DNA of 64,000 bases from positions 62,001 to 126,000 of the forward strand of contig JAEUTH010000042.1 in NCBI GenBank assembly GCA_016788165.1. The letters run 5' to 3'. Of this stretch, positions 36,860 through 45,846 are shown in pieces (position 1 is the first letter of the stretch; every line of letters begins with the position of its first letter). This DNA is from Bacteroidia bacterium. GTDB taxonomy: Bacteria; Bacteroidota; Bacteroidia; AKYH767-A; OLB10. The notes under the pieces were generated by a model. The model saw only the letters and a list, made by a program, of their open reading frames with translations. It was not told where the DNA came from and did not search any database. A program made the position numbers and the translations under genes.

Positions 36860-37585
36860 TTGAAACCTGTAACACCATACAAACACTCGCAAAAAAGTAA
36901 ACACGAGCAAATTGAAGTAATGTTTAACAACATTGCACCCAAATATGATTTGCTTAACGGTTTACTATCTTTTGGTATTGATAAAAAGTGGCGTAAAACA
37001 GCCGTAAGTATGTTATCGAGCGAAAGGCCCAAACATATTTTAGATATAGCTACCGGTACAGCCGATTTTGCAATTAGTTGTATGAAACTGCGTCCTACAA
37101 AAATTATTGGTATTGATATTTCGGCAAAAATGTTAGCTATTGGACGTGAAAAGTTGCGCAAACTCGACCTCGAAAACCATATTCAACTGATGCAAGGCAA
37201 TTCAGAAAACTTACCGTTCTCTGATAACCACTTTGATGCAGTAACGGTTGCATTCGGAGTTCGGAATTTTGAAAACCTGCAAAACGGATTAGCTGAAATA
37301 AGACGTGTTTTAAAACCGGGCGGCTCATTAATTGTACTCGAGTTTTCGAAACCCAAAAAATTTCCGGTTAAACAATTTTATGCTTTTTACAGCAATACCG
37401 TATTACCTTTAGCCGGAAAAATAATTTCACGCGATAAGGCTGCATATACCTACCTGCCCGATTCAATTAAAGCTTTTCCGGCCGGATATGCATTTTTAAA
37501 AGAATTAGAAAAAGCACAATTTACTGATACCATTTTCAGGCCCCTTACGTTTGGTATTACAACCGTTTACAAAGCAAAAAAATAA
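36860..37585 (+). CDS. menG: Demethylmenaquinone methyltransferase (MenG/UbiE)
   Basis: The enzyme C-methylates demethylmenaquinone with SAM to make menaquinone. The 241-residue protein has the UbiE signatures VMFNNIAPKYDLLNGLLSFG, LDIATGTADFAI (SAM-binding loop), AVTVAFGVRNFEN and LKPGGSLIVLEFSKP. No ATG precedes the conserved start in frame before the previous gene's stop, so translation begins at TTG 36860 (KPVTPYKHSQ...). It lies 31 bases after the heptose kinase and its stop overlaps the porT start (TAATG), suggesting coupling. Confidence 0.94.
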   Translation: MKPVTPYKHSQKSKHEQIEVMFNNIAPKYDLLNGLLSFGIDKKWRKTAVSMLSSERPKHILDIATGTADFAISCMKLRPTKIIGIDISAKMLAIGREKLRKLDLENHIQLMQGNSENLPFSDNHFDAVTVAFGVRNFENLQNGLAEIRRVLKPGGSLIVLEFSKPKKFPVKQFYAFYSNTVLPLAGKIISRDKAAYTYLPDSIKAFPAGYAFLKELEKAQFTDTIFRPLTFGITTVYKAKK

Positions 37586-38286
37586 TGAAACAGTTTTTAA
37601 TCATCATACTTTTATGCATGCCTTACATGGCAACGGCACAACAAAGTCGGGTACAAAACCTGCCTAAGTATGATAAACAAAAAATACACTTTGGTTTTTC
37701 GCTGGGGCTCAATACCTGTAATTTTAAAATGGAAAAAAACGTAAGTTTATACACGTACGATTCATTATATAACATTGACAATATACGCCAAGGCGGTTTT
37801 AACTTAGGTATTGTAACCAACCTGCACATGGGTAATAATTTCGATTTAAGATTTATACCCGATTTATGTTTTGCCGACCGCACACTTGAATATACCTTTT
37901 ACATTAATAATGTACCGGCACGCTCGCCCACTCAAAAAAAAATCGAATCAACCTTTATTCAATTACCACTGTACGTAAAATTTAAAAGCGACCGTATTGG
38001 CAACATGCGTGCTTATGTTTTAGCAGGTGCACAGTACAATATCGACATGGTATCGCAAGCCAAGGTCGAAAATCAGGATAAGCAATACGTAAAACTTAAA
38101 CGCAACGATTATGGTTATTCCATAGGTACCGGATGCGACTTTTATATGGAAATGTTTAAACTTTCGCTCGAAGTAAAAATGTTTAACGGTATGGGTAATT
38201 TATTGGTAGAGGATAAAACCATTTTTGCACAATCTTTAAAAAGTTTGCGCACCAAAATGTTTACCTTTTCGCTATTGTTCGAATAA
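37585..38286 (+). CDS. porT: Type IX secretion outer-membrane protein PorT
   Basis: PorT is an outer-membrane barrel needed for T9SS protein secretion. The 233-residue protein has a signal peptide (MKQFLIIILLCMPYMATAQ) and beta strands such as KIHFGFSLGLNTCNFKM, LRFIPDLCFADRTLEYTFY, and an aromatic terminus (MFTFSLLFE). The order menG-porT is common in Bacteroidota and supports the name. The start codon overlaps the menG stop. Confidence 0.85.
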   Translation: MKQFLIIILLCMPYMATAQQSRVQNLPKYDKQKIHFGFSLGLNTCNFKMEKNVSLYTYDSLYNIDNIRQGGFNLGIVTNLHMGNNFDLRFIPDLCFADRTLEYTFYINNVPARSPTQKKIESTFIQLPLYVKFKSDRIGNMRAYVLAGAQYNIDMVSQAKVENQDKQYVKLKRNDYGYSIGTGCDFYMEMFKLSLEVKMFNGMGNLLVEDKTIFAQSLKSLRTKMFTFSLLFE

Positions 38287-38522
38287 CCGTTTTGCTTACA
38301 AGTTATACCATTGCATTTAAAAACTTACCAAACTTAATTTATAACCTAACCGTTATAATCCAAATAAAAAACTTGTTTGGTATGTAGTTGTATGTTATCA
38401 TTGCAGCGGCTTAACACTTATTTCTGTTTCAACATATAAAGCAGTTAAGCCCCAAACCTTTAAGGTTCATATCAAATCCACACTTTTTATTCCTTACTAA
38501 AGCTACAACTTTTAAACATCAC

Positions 38523-38550
38523 GTTTTTTTTGATTTATATCAAAAAAAAC
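38523..38550 (+). promoter_or_regulatory. Perfect inverted repeat in the rho leader
   Basis: Two 12-base arms, GTTTTTTTTGAT (38523-38534) and ATCAAAAAAAAC (38539-38550), face each other around TTAT. The element ends 28 bases before the rho start, so it lies in the 5' leader if the promoter is upstream. In RNA it would be an AU hairpin; as DNA it could be an operator. The rest of the 292-base region before rho shows nothing else I can name. Confidence 0.5.
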
Positions 38551-38578
38551 TTTCGTTATAAGCATTTAAAACAATAAC

Positions 38579-40459
38579 ATGTACGATATTTTAGAACTCA
38601 GCGATAAATCGCTTGACCAATTAAAAACCATTGCCACCGAAATTGGCTTATCTAACCTGGGCGAAATCGAAAAACAAAAACTCATTTATAAAATTTTAGA
38701 CCAACAAGCTTTGCAGCCCATAACCACCGATGAGTCGAAGAAAAAAACAAGAAAACCCAAAACCACAAAAACCAAAGCCGCAATTGCTGCCGATACCCTA
38801 ACTACAACACCGGCAAATACAGATGCTGAAACTGATTTTAAGCCCGTTGAAACCATTGCCGAGCCTGTTGCAACTTATAACACAGAAACCGAAACGCCTA
38901 TACCCCTTCAAGCAACAGCACATCAAAACGCTAACGATACCGATAAACCAAAACGCCAACGTATAAGGATACAGATAGAAGAAGAGGATACTAACAAACC
39001 TGCCGCTACTGTAACTACAGCAACACAAACTAACACAACTGAAACCGAAAATAAACCAGTTGTTGAAACAACACCAAATGCACCTGTAATTAACCCGCAA
39101 AAATCATCAGAAACTATATCTAACCCAACTGAATTTTCGAAACCGGCCGAACCCCGTAACAACGAAAACAGACAGCAATTTCAGCCCCGCCATCAAAATG
39201 AGCACCGCCAAAATAATAGGGACGACAGGCCACGCGAATTCAGACAAGACCAACAACGTTTTAACCCCAATCAAAACAATTCAAATCAAAATAATCCCAA
39301 TCAAAATAATTTTGTAAGAAAACCGGTCGAAACTTTTAATGATTTAGAGTTTACTGTTACTGCCGAAGGGGTATTAGAAATTGCAGATGAAAAGTATGGC
39401 TACCTACGCTCCAGCGACTATAATTACATGCCCAGCCCTGACGATATTTTGGTATCGCAGCAAATGGTTAAACTATATGGTTTAAAAACAGGCGATACCG
39501 TTGAAGGTTTAATCAGACCACCACGTGAAGGCGAAAAATACCTGACACTTGTAAAGGTTGAAATGGTAAACGGCCAGGAGCCATCGGTAATGCGCGACCG
39601 TACCCCATTCGATTTTTTAACGCCCCTGTTTGCACATGAAAAATTTGATTTAAGCACCGGTACACAAGGTTACTCAACCCGCATAATGGACTTATTTGCA
39701 CCCATTGGCAAAGGACAACGCGGCCTAATTGTAGCGCAACCCAAAACCGGTAAAACCGTATTGCTAAAAGAAGTTGCCAATGCCATAGCAGCCAATCATC
39801 CCGAAGTGTATTTGATAATTTTACTGATAGATGAAAGACCTGAAGAAGTAACTGATATGGCCCGCAGTGTACGAGCCGAAGTTATTGCCTCTACGTTTGA
39901 CGAACCTGCCGACCGCCATGTGCGTATTGCCAATTTGGTTTTAGAAAAAGCCAAACGGATGGTTGAAAGTGGCCACGATGTAGTAATACTTTTAGACAGC
40001 ATAACACGCCTGGCACGTGCTTATAACACCGTTGCACCTGCCACAGGCAAAGTGTTATCAGGCGGTGTTGAAGCCAATGCATTACAAAAACCCAAACGCT
40101 TTTTTGGTGCTGCACGCAAAATAGAAAACGGTGGCTCACTTACTATTTTAGCTACGGCCTTAATAGATACAGGCAGCCGTATGGATGAGGTTATTTTTGA
40201 AGAGTTTAAAGGCACAGGCAACATGGAGTTGCAGCTCGACCGTAAAATTGCCAATAAGCGCATTTGGCCTGCAATTGATTTAGTTGCCTCAAGTACACGC
40301 AGAGAAGATTTATTATTAAGCAAAGATGTATTACAGAAAATGTGGATACTGCGTAACCACTTAGCCGATATGAACCCGCTTGAAGCCATGGAGTTTATAC
40401 AGGAACGTATGCGCGGCACAAAAAGTAATGAAGAGTTTTTAATTTCGATGAACTCGTAG
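38579..40459 (+). CDS. rho: Transcription termination factor Rho with long disordered insertion
   Basis: Rho is the hexameric RNA helicase that ends transcription. The 626-residue protein is about 200 longer than E. coli Rho. Residues 1-45 are the N-terminal helical domain; about 46-250 are a low-complexity region (Thr/Lys/Glu, then a run of Asn/Gln near 228-244). The RNA-binding domain follows ([17 protein letters not shown]), then the ATPase with Walker [14 protein letters not shown], Walker [18 protein letters not shown] and the Q/R loops. Disordered insertions at this place are known in other phyla, including Bacteroides. A perfect inverted repeat stands in the leader. Confidence 0.97.
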   Translation: MYDILELSDKSLDQLKTIATEIGLSNLGEIEKQKLIYKILDQQALQPITTDESKKKTRKPKTTKTKAAIAADTLTTTPANTDAETDFKPVETIAEPVATYNTETETPIPLQATAHQNANDTDKPKRQRIRIQIEEEDTNKPAATVTTATQTNTTETENKPVVETTPNAPVINPQKSSETISNPTEFSKPAEPRNNENRQQFQPRHQNEHRQNNRDDRPREFRQDQQRFNPNQNNSNQNNPNQNNFVRKPVETFNDLEFTVTAEGVLEIADEKYGYLRSSDYNYMPSPDDILVSQQMVKLYGLKTGDTVEGLIRPPREGEKYLTLVKVEMVNGQEPSVMRDRTPFDFLTPLFAHEKFDLSTGTQGYSTRIMDLFAPIGKGQRGLIVAQPKTGKTVLLKEVANAIAANHPEVYLIILLIDERPEEVTDMARSVRAEVIASTFDEPADRHVRIANLVLEKAKRMVESGHDVVILLDSITRLARAYNTVAPATGKVLSGGVEANALQKPKRFFGAARKIENGGSLTILATALIDTGSRMDEVIFEEFKGTGNMELQLDRKIANKRIWPAIDLVASSTRREDLLLSKDVLQKMWILRNHLADMNPLEAMEFIQERMRGTKSNEEFLISMNS

Positions 40460-41162
40460 TGTAACGGTTACTATACATACAACTTGATACATACTTAAAT
40501 TTACAGGCGTTGATGAAATGCCTTAAATTTTCAGTAATATTTTGGCTGGCAACAAATAATACTTTTCCATATGATAATGGTTATATGCCGCACATTGCCA
40601 AAAGCATACAATCCAACCATCAATTTATTGTTGATTACAGTTTAATTCTTATAAAATAATGAATTGGGGGTTGTAAAACATACTGCTCTATATAGGGTGG
40701 CTAAAGCGTTACTTAAATTTAAAACTAAGCATTATGTAAAGGTTACTACACCGGCTGTCAAACATAATTGCTGTTACAATTATTTGCTTTTTTTGTTCGA
40801 ATGCGTTTGCTTTCAACAACATAATTACAATTGCAAAGCTGTGTGTTGTTTCAGCCTTTGGCCATAATTTATTTTGTGTTTAATATGCGCGGAATGATGC
40901 TGAAAACGCAATTTGATCAAAGATTCAAAATGAAGTAATTGCATATAATTAGCTTATTGCCAATTATATTAACGGTGTTCGTTTTGGTAATTTTGGCTTC
41001 GATACGCTATCCACCTAATGTTTTTAATTGCCATTTTTGCAATTAAATTACAGGCCTCTTAAATATCGTACTCAGGTGTACTTTTTATATTTACCGCTTC
41101 ATTTCGATTTAATCCTTTTTATTTTTCTTATTTAAACCCCCTTTCCATCAAAGCTCTTATAT
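40460..41162 (+). other. 703-base region without a confident gene
   Basis: This gap separates rho from the chitinase gene. Two open frames exist (48 codons at 40513-40659, and one from TTG at 40664), but both have Cys/Phe/His-rich translations without family features, so I do not call them. AT-rich inverted repeats occur at 40943-40950/40962-40969 (ATATAATT...AATTATAT) and 41023-41031/41039-41047 (TTTAATTGC...GCAATTAAA). The second is 116 bases before the chitinase start and could be an operator. Confidence 0.4.
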
Positions 41163-42755
41163 ATGACAAAAAAATTAAATCTCTTCACACTCTTTTTTTT
41201 ACTAGCCTACACCATGTTGCTCCATTATAGCCATGCGCAAACCTTATTAGGTTATTGGCATAACTGGCAAACAAGCAATGCACCTTACATACCACTAAAT
41301 CAGGTTGATGTACGCTACAATTATGTCTGCCTTGCATTTGCTGTGCCCGGTGGTGGTACCGATTATAAAATGGAATTTATTCCCGATCAGGTTTCACAAG
41401 CTGTATTAATAACACAAATACAAGCATTGCAGGCACAAGGACAAAAAGTAATTATAAGCATTGGCGGTGCAACAGCACCCATTACATTAAGCACCGATGC
41501 CGAGCGCGATACATTTATTGTGCGTATGAATGGCATTATTAACACGTATGGTTTTAATGGTATTGATATTGATTTAGAAGGCAGTTCATTATCGCTTACC
41601 GGTGGCACAATTGCTAATCCCACCACGCCAGCCATTACCCGAATGATATTTGCCATTAAACAAATTATGGCCAACTACCATCAAGCTAAAGGCAAAAAAC
41701 TATTGTTAACCATGGCACCCGAAACGGCTTTTGTGCAAGGAGGCATGTCGGCATACACGGGTATTTGGGGTGCTTACTTACCCGTAATACATGCCTTGCG
41801 CGACTCACTTGATATGCTAAACGTACAACTTTATAACAGTGGTTCTATGTATGGTATTGATGGTAACATTTACACACAAGGTACTGCCGATTTTATTGTG
41901 GCTATGACAGAAGCAGTTATAAAAGGTTTTAATACTGCCGGTGGATTTTTTCAGGGATTGCCTGCATCAAAAGTTGGCATTGGACTACCGGCCTGCATAA
42001 ATGCAGCAGGTGGTGGTTTTACGGATACGGCTACCGTTAGGGCTGCAGCAAATTATTTACTTGGCGAAGGCCCAAAACCCGGCAGTTATACTTTGCAAAC
42101 TCCCGGTGGCTATCCTGCTTTAAAAGGGATGATGACCTGGAGTATAAACTGGGATAAGGTTGCTACATGCGGTGGTGTGTATGAGTTTGCAAGCAATTTC
42201 GAAAAAATATTTCAGCCCGATGCCTGCACCACATGCCCTGCTCCAACAAATACTACAGCAACAAATATCACAGCTACTGCGGCTAAATTAAACTGGCAGG
42301 TTAATAACTGCGCTGTTGCTTACCAGGTAAAATATAAAGTAAATGGTACAACAAATTGGATAACAGCTAATGTAAACAACAATACAGGTTTTATTAATGT
42401 AACAGGTTTACAACCTAACACCAAATACCGTTGGAAAGTAAGAAGCAAATGTGCAACTAACCCCAATGTGTTTTCTGATTTTAGCACTATAAAAACATTT
42501 ACAACAGCCTTGTTAAAAAGCGGTTTAAATTCGTTGGCTGAAATAAAAGTTTATCCCAATCCTGCATCAGACTTCATAAACATAGAAACAGGTACTGAAA
42601 CATTACCAATATCATTGCTGATTTTTAATCATTCGGGCCAAAAAGTTTTGGAATCCACCATAACTCAAAATCAACAAATTGATATAAGAAGCTTTAACCC
42701 GGGTATATATTTAATACGAATAAATAATCAGGCAATTAAGTTTATTAAGAAATAG
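41163..42755 (+). CDS. Secreted GH18 chitinase with Fn3 and T9SS sorting domains
   Basis: The enzyme should hydrolyse beta-1,4 bonds of chitin or related GlcNAc polymers. A signal peptide (residues 1-25) precedes a GH18 barrel (27-355) with KVIISIGGATAP and the catalytic FNGIDIDLEG; Glu139 is the proton donor and Asp137 its helper. A fibronectin type III module follows (about 358-448), then a type A T9SS sorting domain (LAEIKVYPNPASDFINIE to the end). An endo-N-acetylglucosaminidase is a possible alternative within GH18. T9SS export fits the PorT gene nearby. Confidence 0.93.
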   Translation: MTKKLNLFTLFFLLAYTMLLHYSHAQTLLGYWHNWQTSNAPYIPLNQVDVRYNYVCLAFAVPGGGTDYKMEFIPDQVSQAVLITQIQALQAQGQKVIISIGGATAPITLSTDAERDTFIVRMNGIINTYGFNGIDIDLEGSSLSLTGGTIANPTTPAITRMIFAIKQIMANYHQAKGKKLLLTMAPETAFVQGGMSAYTGIWGAYLPVIHALRDSLDMLNVQLYNSGSMYGIDGNIYTQGTADFIVAMTEAVIKGFNTAGGFFQGLPASKVGIGLPACINAAGGGFTDTATVRAAANYLLGEGPKPGSYTLQTPGGYPALKGMMTWSINWDKVATCGGVYEFASNFEKIFQPDACTTCPAPTNTTATNITATAAKLNWQVNNCAVAYQVKYKVNGTTNWITANVNNNTGFINVTGLQPNTKYRWKVRSKCATNPNVFSDFSTIKTFTTALLKSGLNSLAEIKVYPNPASDFINIETGTETLPISLLIFNHSGQKVLESTITQNQQIDIRSFNPGIYLIRINNQAIKFIKK

Positions 42756-42803
42756 ATTATTACGTTTCAGTTAAAGTATGTTTTTACTAAAACTGGCTAT
42801 TGC

Positions 42804-42841
42804 ATAAAAAAAGGCTGCTTCACACACATAGAAGCAGCCTT
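42804..42841 (-). terminator. Intrinsic terminator of the HtrA-like gene
   Basis: AAGGCTGCTTC (42811-42821) pairs with GAAGCAGCCTT (42831-42841). On the minus strand the stem is followed by TTTTTTT (A run on plus), so it mainly serves the HtrA gene that ends at 42870. Confidence 0.8.
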
Positions 42842-42869
42842 CAATCAGCAATTACAAATCCAATCACAC

Positions 42870-44318
42870 TTAATTCTTATTACCCACACCTACGCCATAC
42901 CAGGCACGCATGCCATTGGGATAAACGCCTTCAATCAACACCCCTTCGTTTTTACTTTTTGTTAATGCGGCTTCTACATCAGAAGTAGTTAGCACCGGTT
43001 GTTTATCAATAGATGTAATGATAAAGTTTTTTCTGATACCGGCAGCATTTAATTTGCCGCTGCCAATTTCGGCAACTCTTACACCGGTATCAATACCCAA
43101 TCTGCTTTTATCTTCGTTAGTTATAGGGCTTAACTGTGCCCCCATAACCGATATGGTTTCATTACGCACTACAGCCGTATTACCACTTCGGTTTTTTAAT
43201 GTTACCTTGGTAGTATATTCTTTCCCATTACGCAAGTATGCCACCACAACTGCATCGCCCGGCCTGTGGCGGCCCACTTGCTCCAGCATACTCGGCCAAT
43301 CGGTAATTGTGGTGTTTGATATTTTGGTTATTACATCGCCTGCCTTAATACCGGCTTCTTTAGCGGCACCGTCTTCGGTTACGTTATCAATATAAACGCC
43401 TTGCGAAATATTTAAGTTTTTCTCCTCGGCCAAGTCGCTGTTTACCGGCCTGCCTTGTATGCCAATATATGCGCGCTGTATGGTACCATACTCCATAAAA
43501 TCATCAATAACTTTACGTGCAATATTTACAGGCACAGCAAATGAATAACCTGCATAGCTACCGGTATTCGATGCAATGGCAGAGTTTATTCCAATCAACT
43601 CGCCATTGGTATTTACCAATGCACCGCCTGAGTTGCCCGGGTTAACAGCCGCATCGGTTTGTATAAACGATTCGATTGGTGCTACATTACTGCCATTATT
43701 TGCTAAAATATTTATGTTCCTTCCCTTTGCACTAACAATACCTGCAGTAACAGTTGAAGTAAGGTTAAATGGATTGCCAACGGCTAAAACCCATTGCCCA
43801 ACTTGTACATCATCACTATTACCAAATGGAATGAAGGGTAAATTTTGTGCATCTATTTTTATTAATGCCAAATCGGTACTTGGGTCGGCACCTATTACTT
43901 TGCCTTCATACTTCTTATTATCACTTAAAGTAACTTCTACTTTTTCGGCAGCATCCACTACGTGATTATTGGTAACAATATAACCATCGTTACTTATTAT
44001 AACACCCGAACCGGTTGATGCTTGCGGTTGCCTGCCACCACCGCCACCAAAAAATAATTCGAACGGACTGTATGCCGTTTGCTGCATACTGTACGAAGTT
44101 TTAATATGCACTACACCATGCACGGTGCGGTTTGCGGCATCAGTAAAATCTGTTGCTGTAGGTAAGGCGGCATTGCCCGATGTAAATTTTACCGGTGTAG
44201 CAGGTGCTACTGTATAAGCCTGTTTATTATTGGTTTTATTAAATACATAAGCACCGGTATATCCTGCTACCGTTGCTGCTAATATAAATGCTGCTGTTTT
44301 TTTAATGTTGTAAAACAT
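42870..44318 (-). CDS. Periplasmic serine protease of the DegP/HtrA family
   Basis: DegP/HtrA proteins degrade or refold damaged envelope proteins. The 482-residue protein has an N-terminal membrane anchor or signal (FILAATVAGYTGAYVF), a trypsin-like domain with catalytic triad His119 (TNNHVVDAA), Asp149 (STDLALIKID) and Ser230 (GNSGGAL), and two PDZ domains (about 290-370 and 400-475). A glycine loop FFGGGGGRQ lies in the LA region. This is the standard Do-type layout. It is convergent with the chitinase gene and ends in a terminator. Confidence 0.94.
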   Translation of the reverse strand: MFYNIKKTAAFILAATVAGYTGAYVFNKTNNKQAYTVAPATPVKFTSGNAALPTATDFTDAANRTVHGVVHIKTSYSMQQTAYSPFELFFGGGGGRQPQASTGSGVIISNDGYIVTNNHVVDAAEKVEVTLSDNKKYEGKVIGADPSTDLALIKIDAQNLPFIPFGNSDDVQVGQWVLAVGNPFNLTSTVTAGIVSAKGRNINILANNGSNVAPIESFIQTDAAVNPGNSGGALVNTNGELIGINSAIASNTGSYAGYSFAVPVNIARKVIDDFMEYGTIQRAYIGIQGRPVNSDLAEEKNLNISQGVYIDNVTEDGAAKEAGIKAGDVITKISNTTITDWPSMLEQVGRHRPGDAVVVAYLRNGKEYTTKVTLKNRSGNTAVVRNETISVMGAQLSPITNEDKSRLGIDTGVRVAEIGSGKLNAAGIRKNFIITSIDKQPVLTTSDVEAALTKSKNEGVLIEGVYPNGMRAWYGVGVGNKN

Positions 44319-44541
44319 GGTTTTAAGATTTATTATTTTGGTGTTATTAAATTATTGATTGCAAATTTGTTGTTGTTGTATGAATGCTTTGTGAAAGTTG
44401 TAGTTAGCAAAGTGTTAATCAAAAAACTAATATTTTATCCTACTAACGTATTGATGTGTTACAAGATTTTAATAGATGATATGGTTAACTGCAACTTAAC
44501 CTTTCTACCTTTACAGTAAGCAAATATTTAAATGATTATAA

Positions 44542-45327
44542 ATGTTTCGATTTTATAAATACCAAGGTGCTGGCAATGATTTTATTTTGATTGACGGCAT
44601 GCAAATGCACCCCCAATTTAGTAAAGACGAAATTAGCAACCTATGCAGCAGGCATTACGGCATAGGTGCCGATGGACTCATAATTTTAACGCCTTGCAAT
44701 CAGGCTGATTTCGAAATGCTTTATTATAACGCTGATGGCGGCTTAGGCAGCATGTGTGGCAATGGGGGCCGTTGCGCAGTTGCGTTTGCTCAACAGATTC
44801 GGTTAGTTAAAAATACTTGCACCTTTAAAGCATACGATGGTATGCACCATGCATTTGTTTTAGAAACAAACCTTAAAGAAAGTACTGTAAAGTTACAAAT
44901 GGCCGATGTAGATTTAATAATGCATACAGCGCTGGGATACGTGCTTAACACCGGATCGCCACATGTTGTAGTTTTTGTAGCTGATGTTGCAGATGTTGAT
45001 GTGGTTAAACAAGGTGCAGCACTGCGTTACAACGATGCATTTTTACCCGGAGGGACCAACGTTAATTTTGTATCAGTACATGACGATGTGTTACATGTGC
45101 GGACGTATGAGCGTGGTGTTGAAAACGAAACACAAAGTTGCGGCACCGGAGTAACGGCCTGCGCATTAGCGTATGCTTTTAAAACCAATACAAACATTCA
45201 AAACGTGCGGCTTAAAACACCGGGAGGTTTGCTTGAAGTTAATTTTAAACTTGATGCAACACATGCTTCACAAATTTATTTAACCGGTTTAGCTACACAA
45301 GTTTTCAGTGGTGAAATTGTTTTGTAA
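44542..45327 (+). CDS. dapF: Diaminopimelate epimerase
   Basis: DapF converts LL- to meso-diaminopimelate for lysine and peptidoglycan synthesis. The 261-residue protein has both catalytic cysteines in their motifs: MCGNGGRCAVAFA and QSCGTGVTACALAY, as well as the start FYKYQGAGNDFILID. A GNAT gene follows after 3 bases, so they are co-transcribed. Confidence 0.96.
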   Translation: MFRFYKYQGAGNDFILIDGMQMHPQFSKDEISNLCSRHYGIGADGLIILTPCNQADFEMLYYNADGGLGSMCGNGGRCAVAFAQQIRLVKNTCTFKAYDGMHHAFVLETNLKESTVKLQMADVDLIMHTALGYVLNTGSPHVVVFVADVADVDVVKQGAALRYNDAFLPGGTNVNFVSVHDDVLHVRTYERGVENETQSCGTGVTACALAYAFKTNTNIQNVRLKTPGGLLEVNFKLDATHASQIYLTGLATQVFSGEIVL

Positions 45328-45330
45328 ATT

Positions 45331-45846
45331 ATGTGTGAAATAAGATTACGTAAAGTACATGCAGGTGATGTTGCATTGATGCATCAGCTCGAAAATGATT
45401 ATAGACATTGGCTGGTAAGTGGCATACAGGCACCCATACCATTAACCGATTTCGAAACTTTTGTAACTCCTGAATTGCAAGATGTTTTTACGCAATTGCA
45501 AGAGCGTTTAATTATTGAAAACGGAACTGAAACTTTAGGCTACATTGATTTATATGATGTTGATTTTAACCATAGGCGCGCTGGTGTTGGGATATTGATT
45601 GCTCCTATGTATCGAAACAATGGGTATGCAAAAAAAGCCATTGCATTACTTAAAAATTATGCAGCCGATACATTACTACTTCGCATGTTATATGCAACTA
45701 TACATACTACAAATTTGCCTTGCATTGCTGCATTCGAAGCCAATGCATTTTGCTGTGCCGGTACTTTAAAAAACTGGGATATGCATACTTCAGGTTTTGT
45801 TGACGTTAAAATGTACCAAACATTTTTATGTGTTAATGCACAATAA
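45331..45846 (+). CDS. GNAT-family N-acetyltransferase
   Basis: The 171-residue protein has the acetyl-CoA binding pattern of GNATs in RAGVGILIAPMYRNNGYAKKAIALL (split at the loop YRNNGYA), followed by LLRMLYATIHTTNLPCIAAFEANAF. This resembles RimJ/RimL-type or speG-like enzymes. The substrate is unknown. It is co-transcribed with dapF and its 3' end overlaps the convergent DUF4838 gene by 14 bases. Confidence 0.87.
   Translation: MCEIRLRKVHAGDVALMHQLENDYRHWLVSGIQAPIPLTDFETFVTPELQDVFTQLQERLIIENGTETLGYIDLYDVDFNHRRAGVGILIAPMYRNNGYAKKAIALLKNYAADTLLLRMLYATIHTTNLPCIAAFEANAFCCAGTLKNWDMHTSGFVDVKMYQTFLCVNAQ

Noticed and set aside
40513-40659. 48-codon frame downstream of rho
   Set aside because: The translation has no recognisable motif and no regulatory signals, so it could be chance.
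40664-40867. 67-codon frame downstream of rho
   Set aside because: It starts at TTG, is rich in Cys/Phe/His/Lys and resembles no protein family; no promoter or clear start signal. Treated as non-coding.
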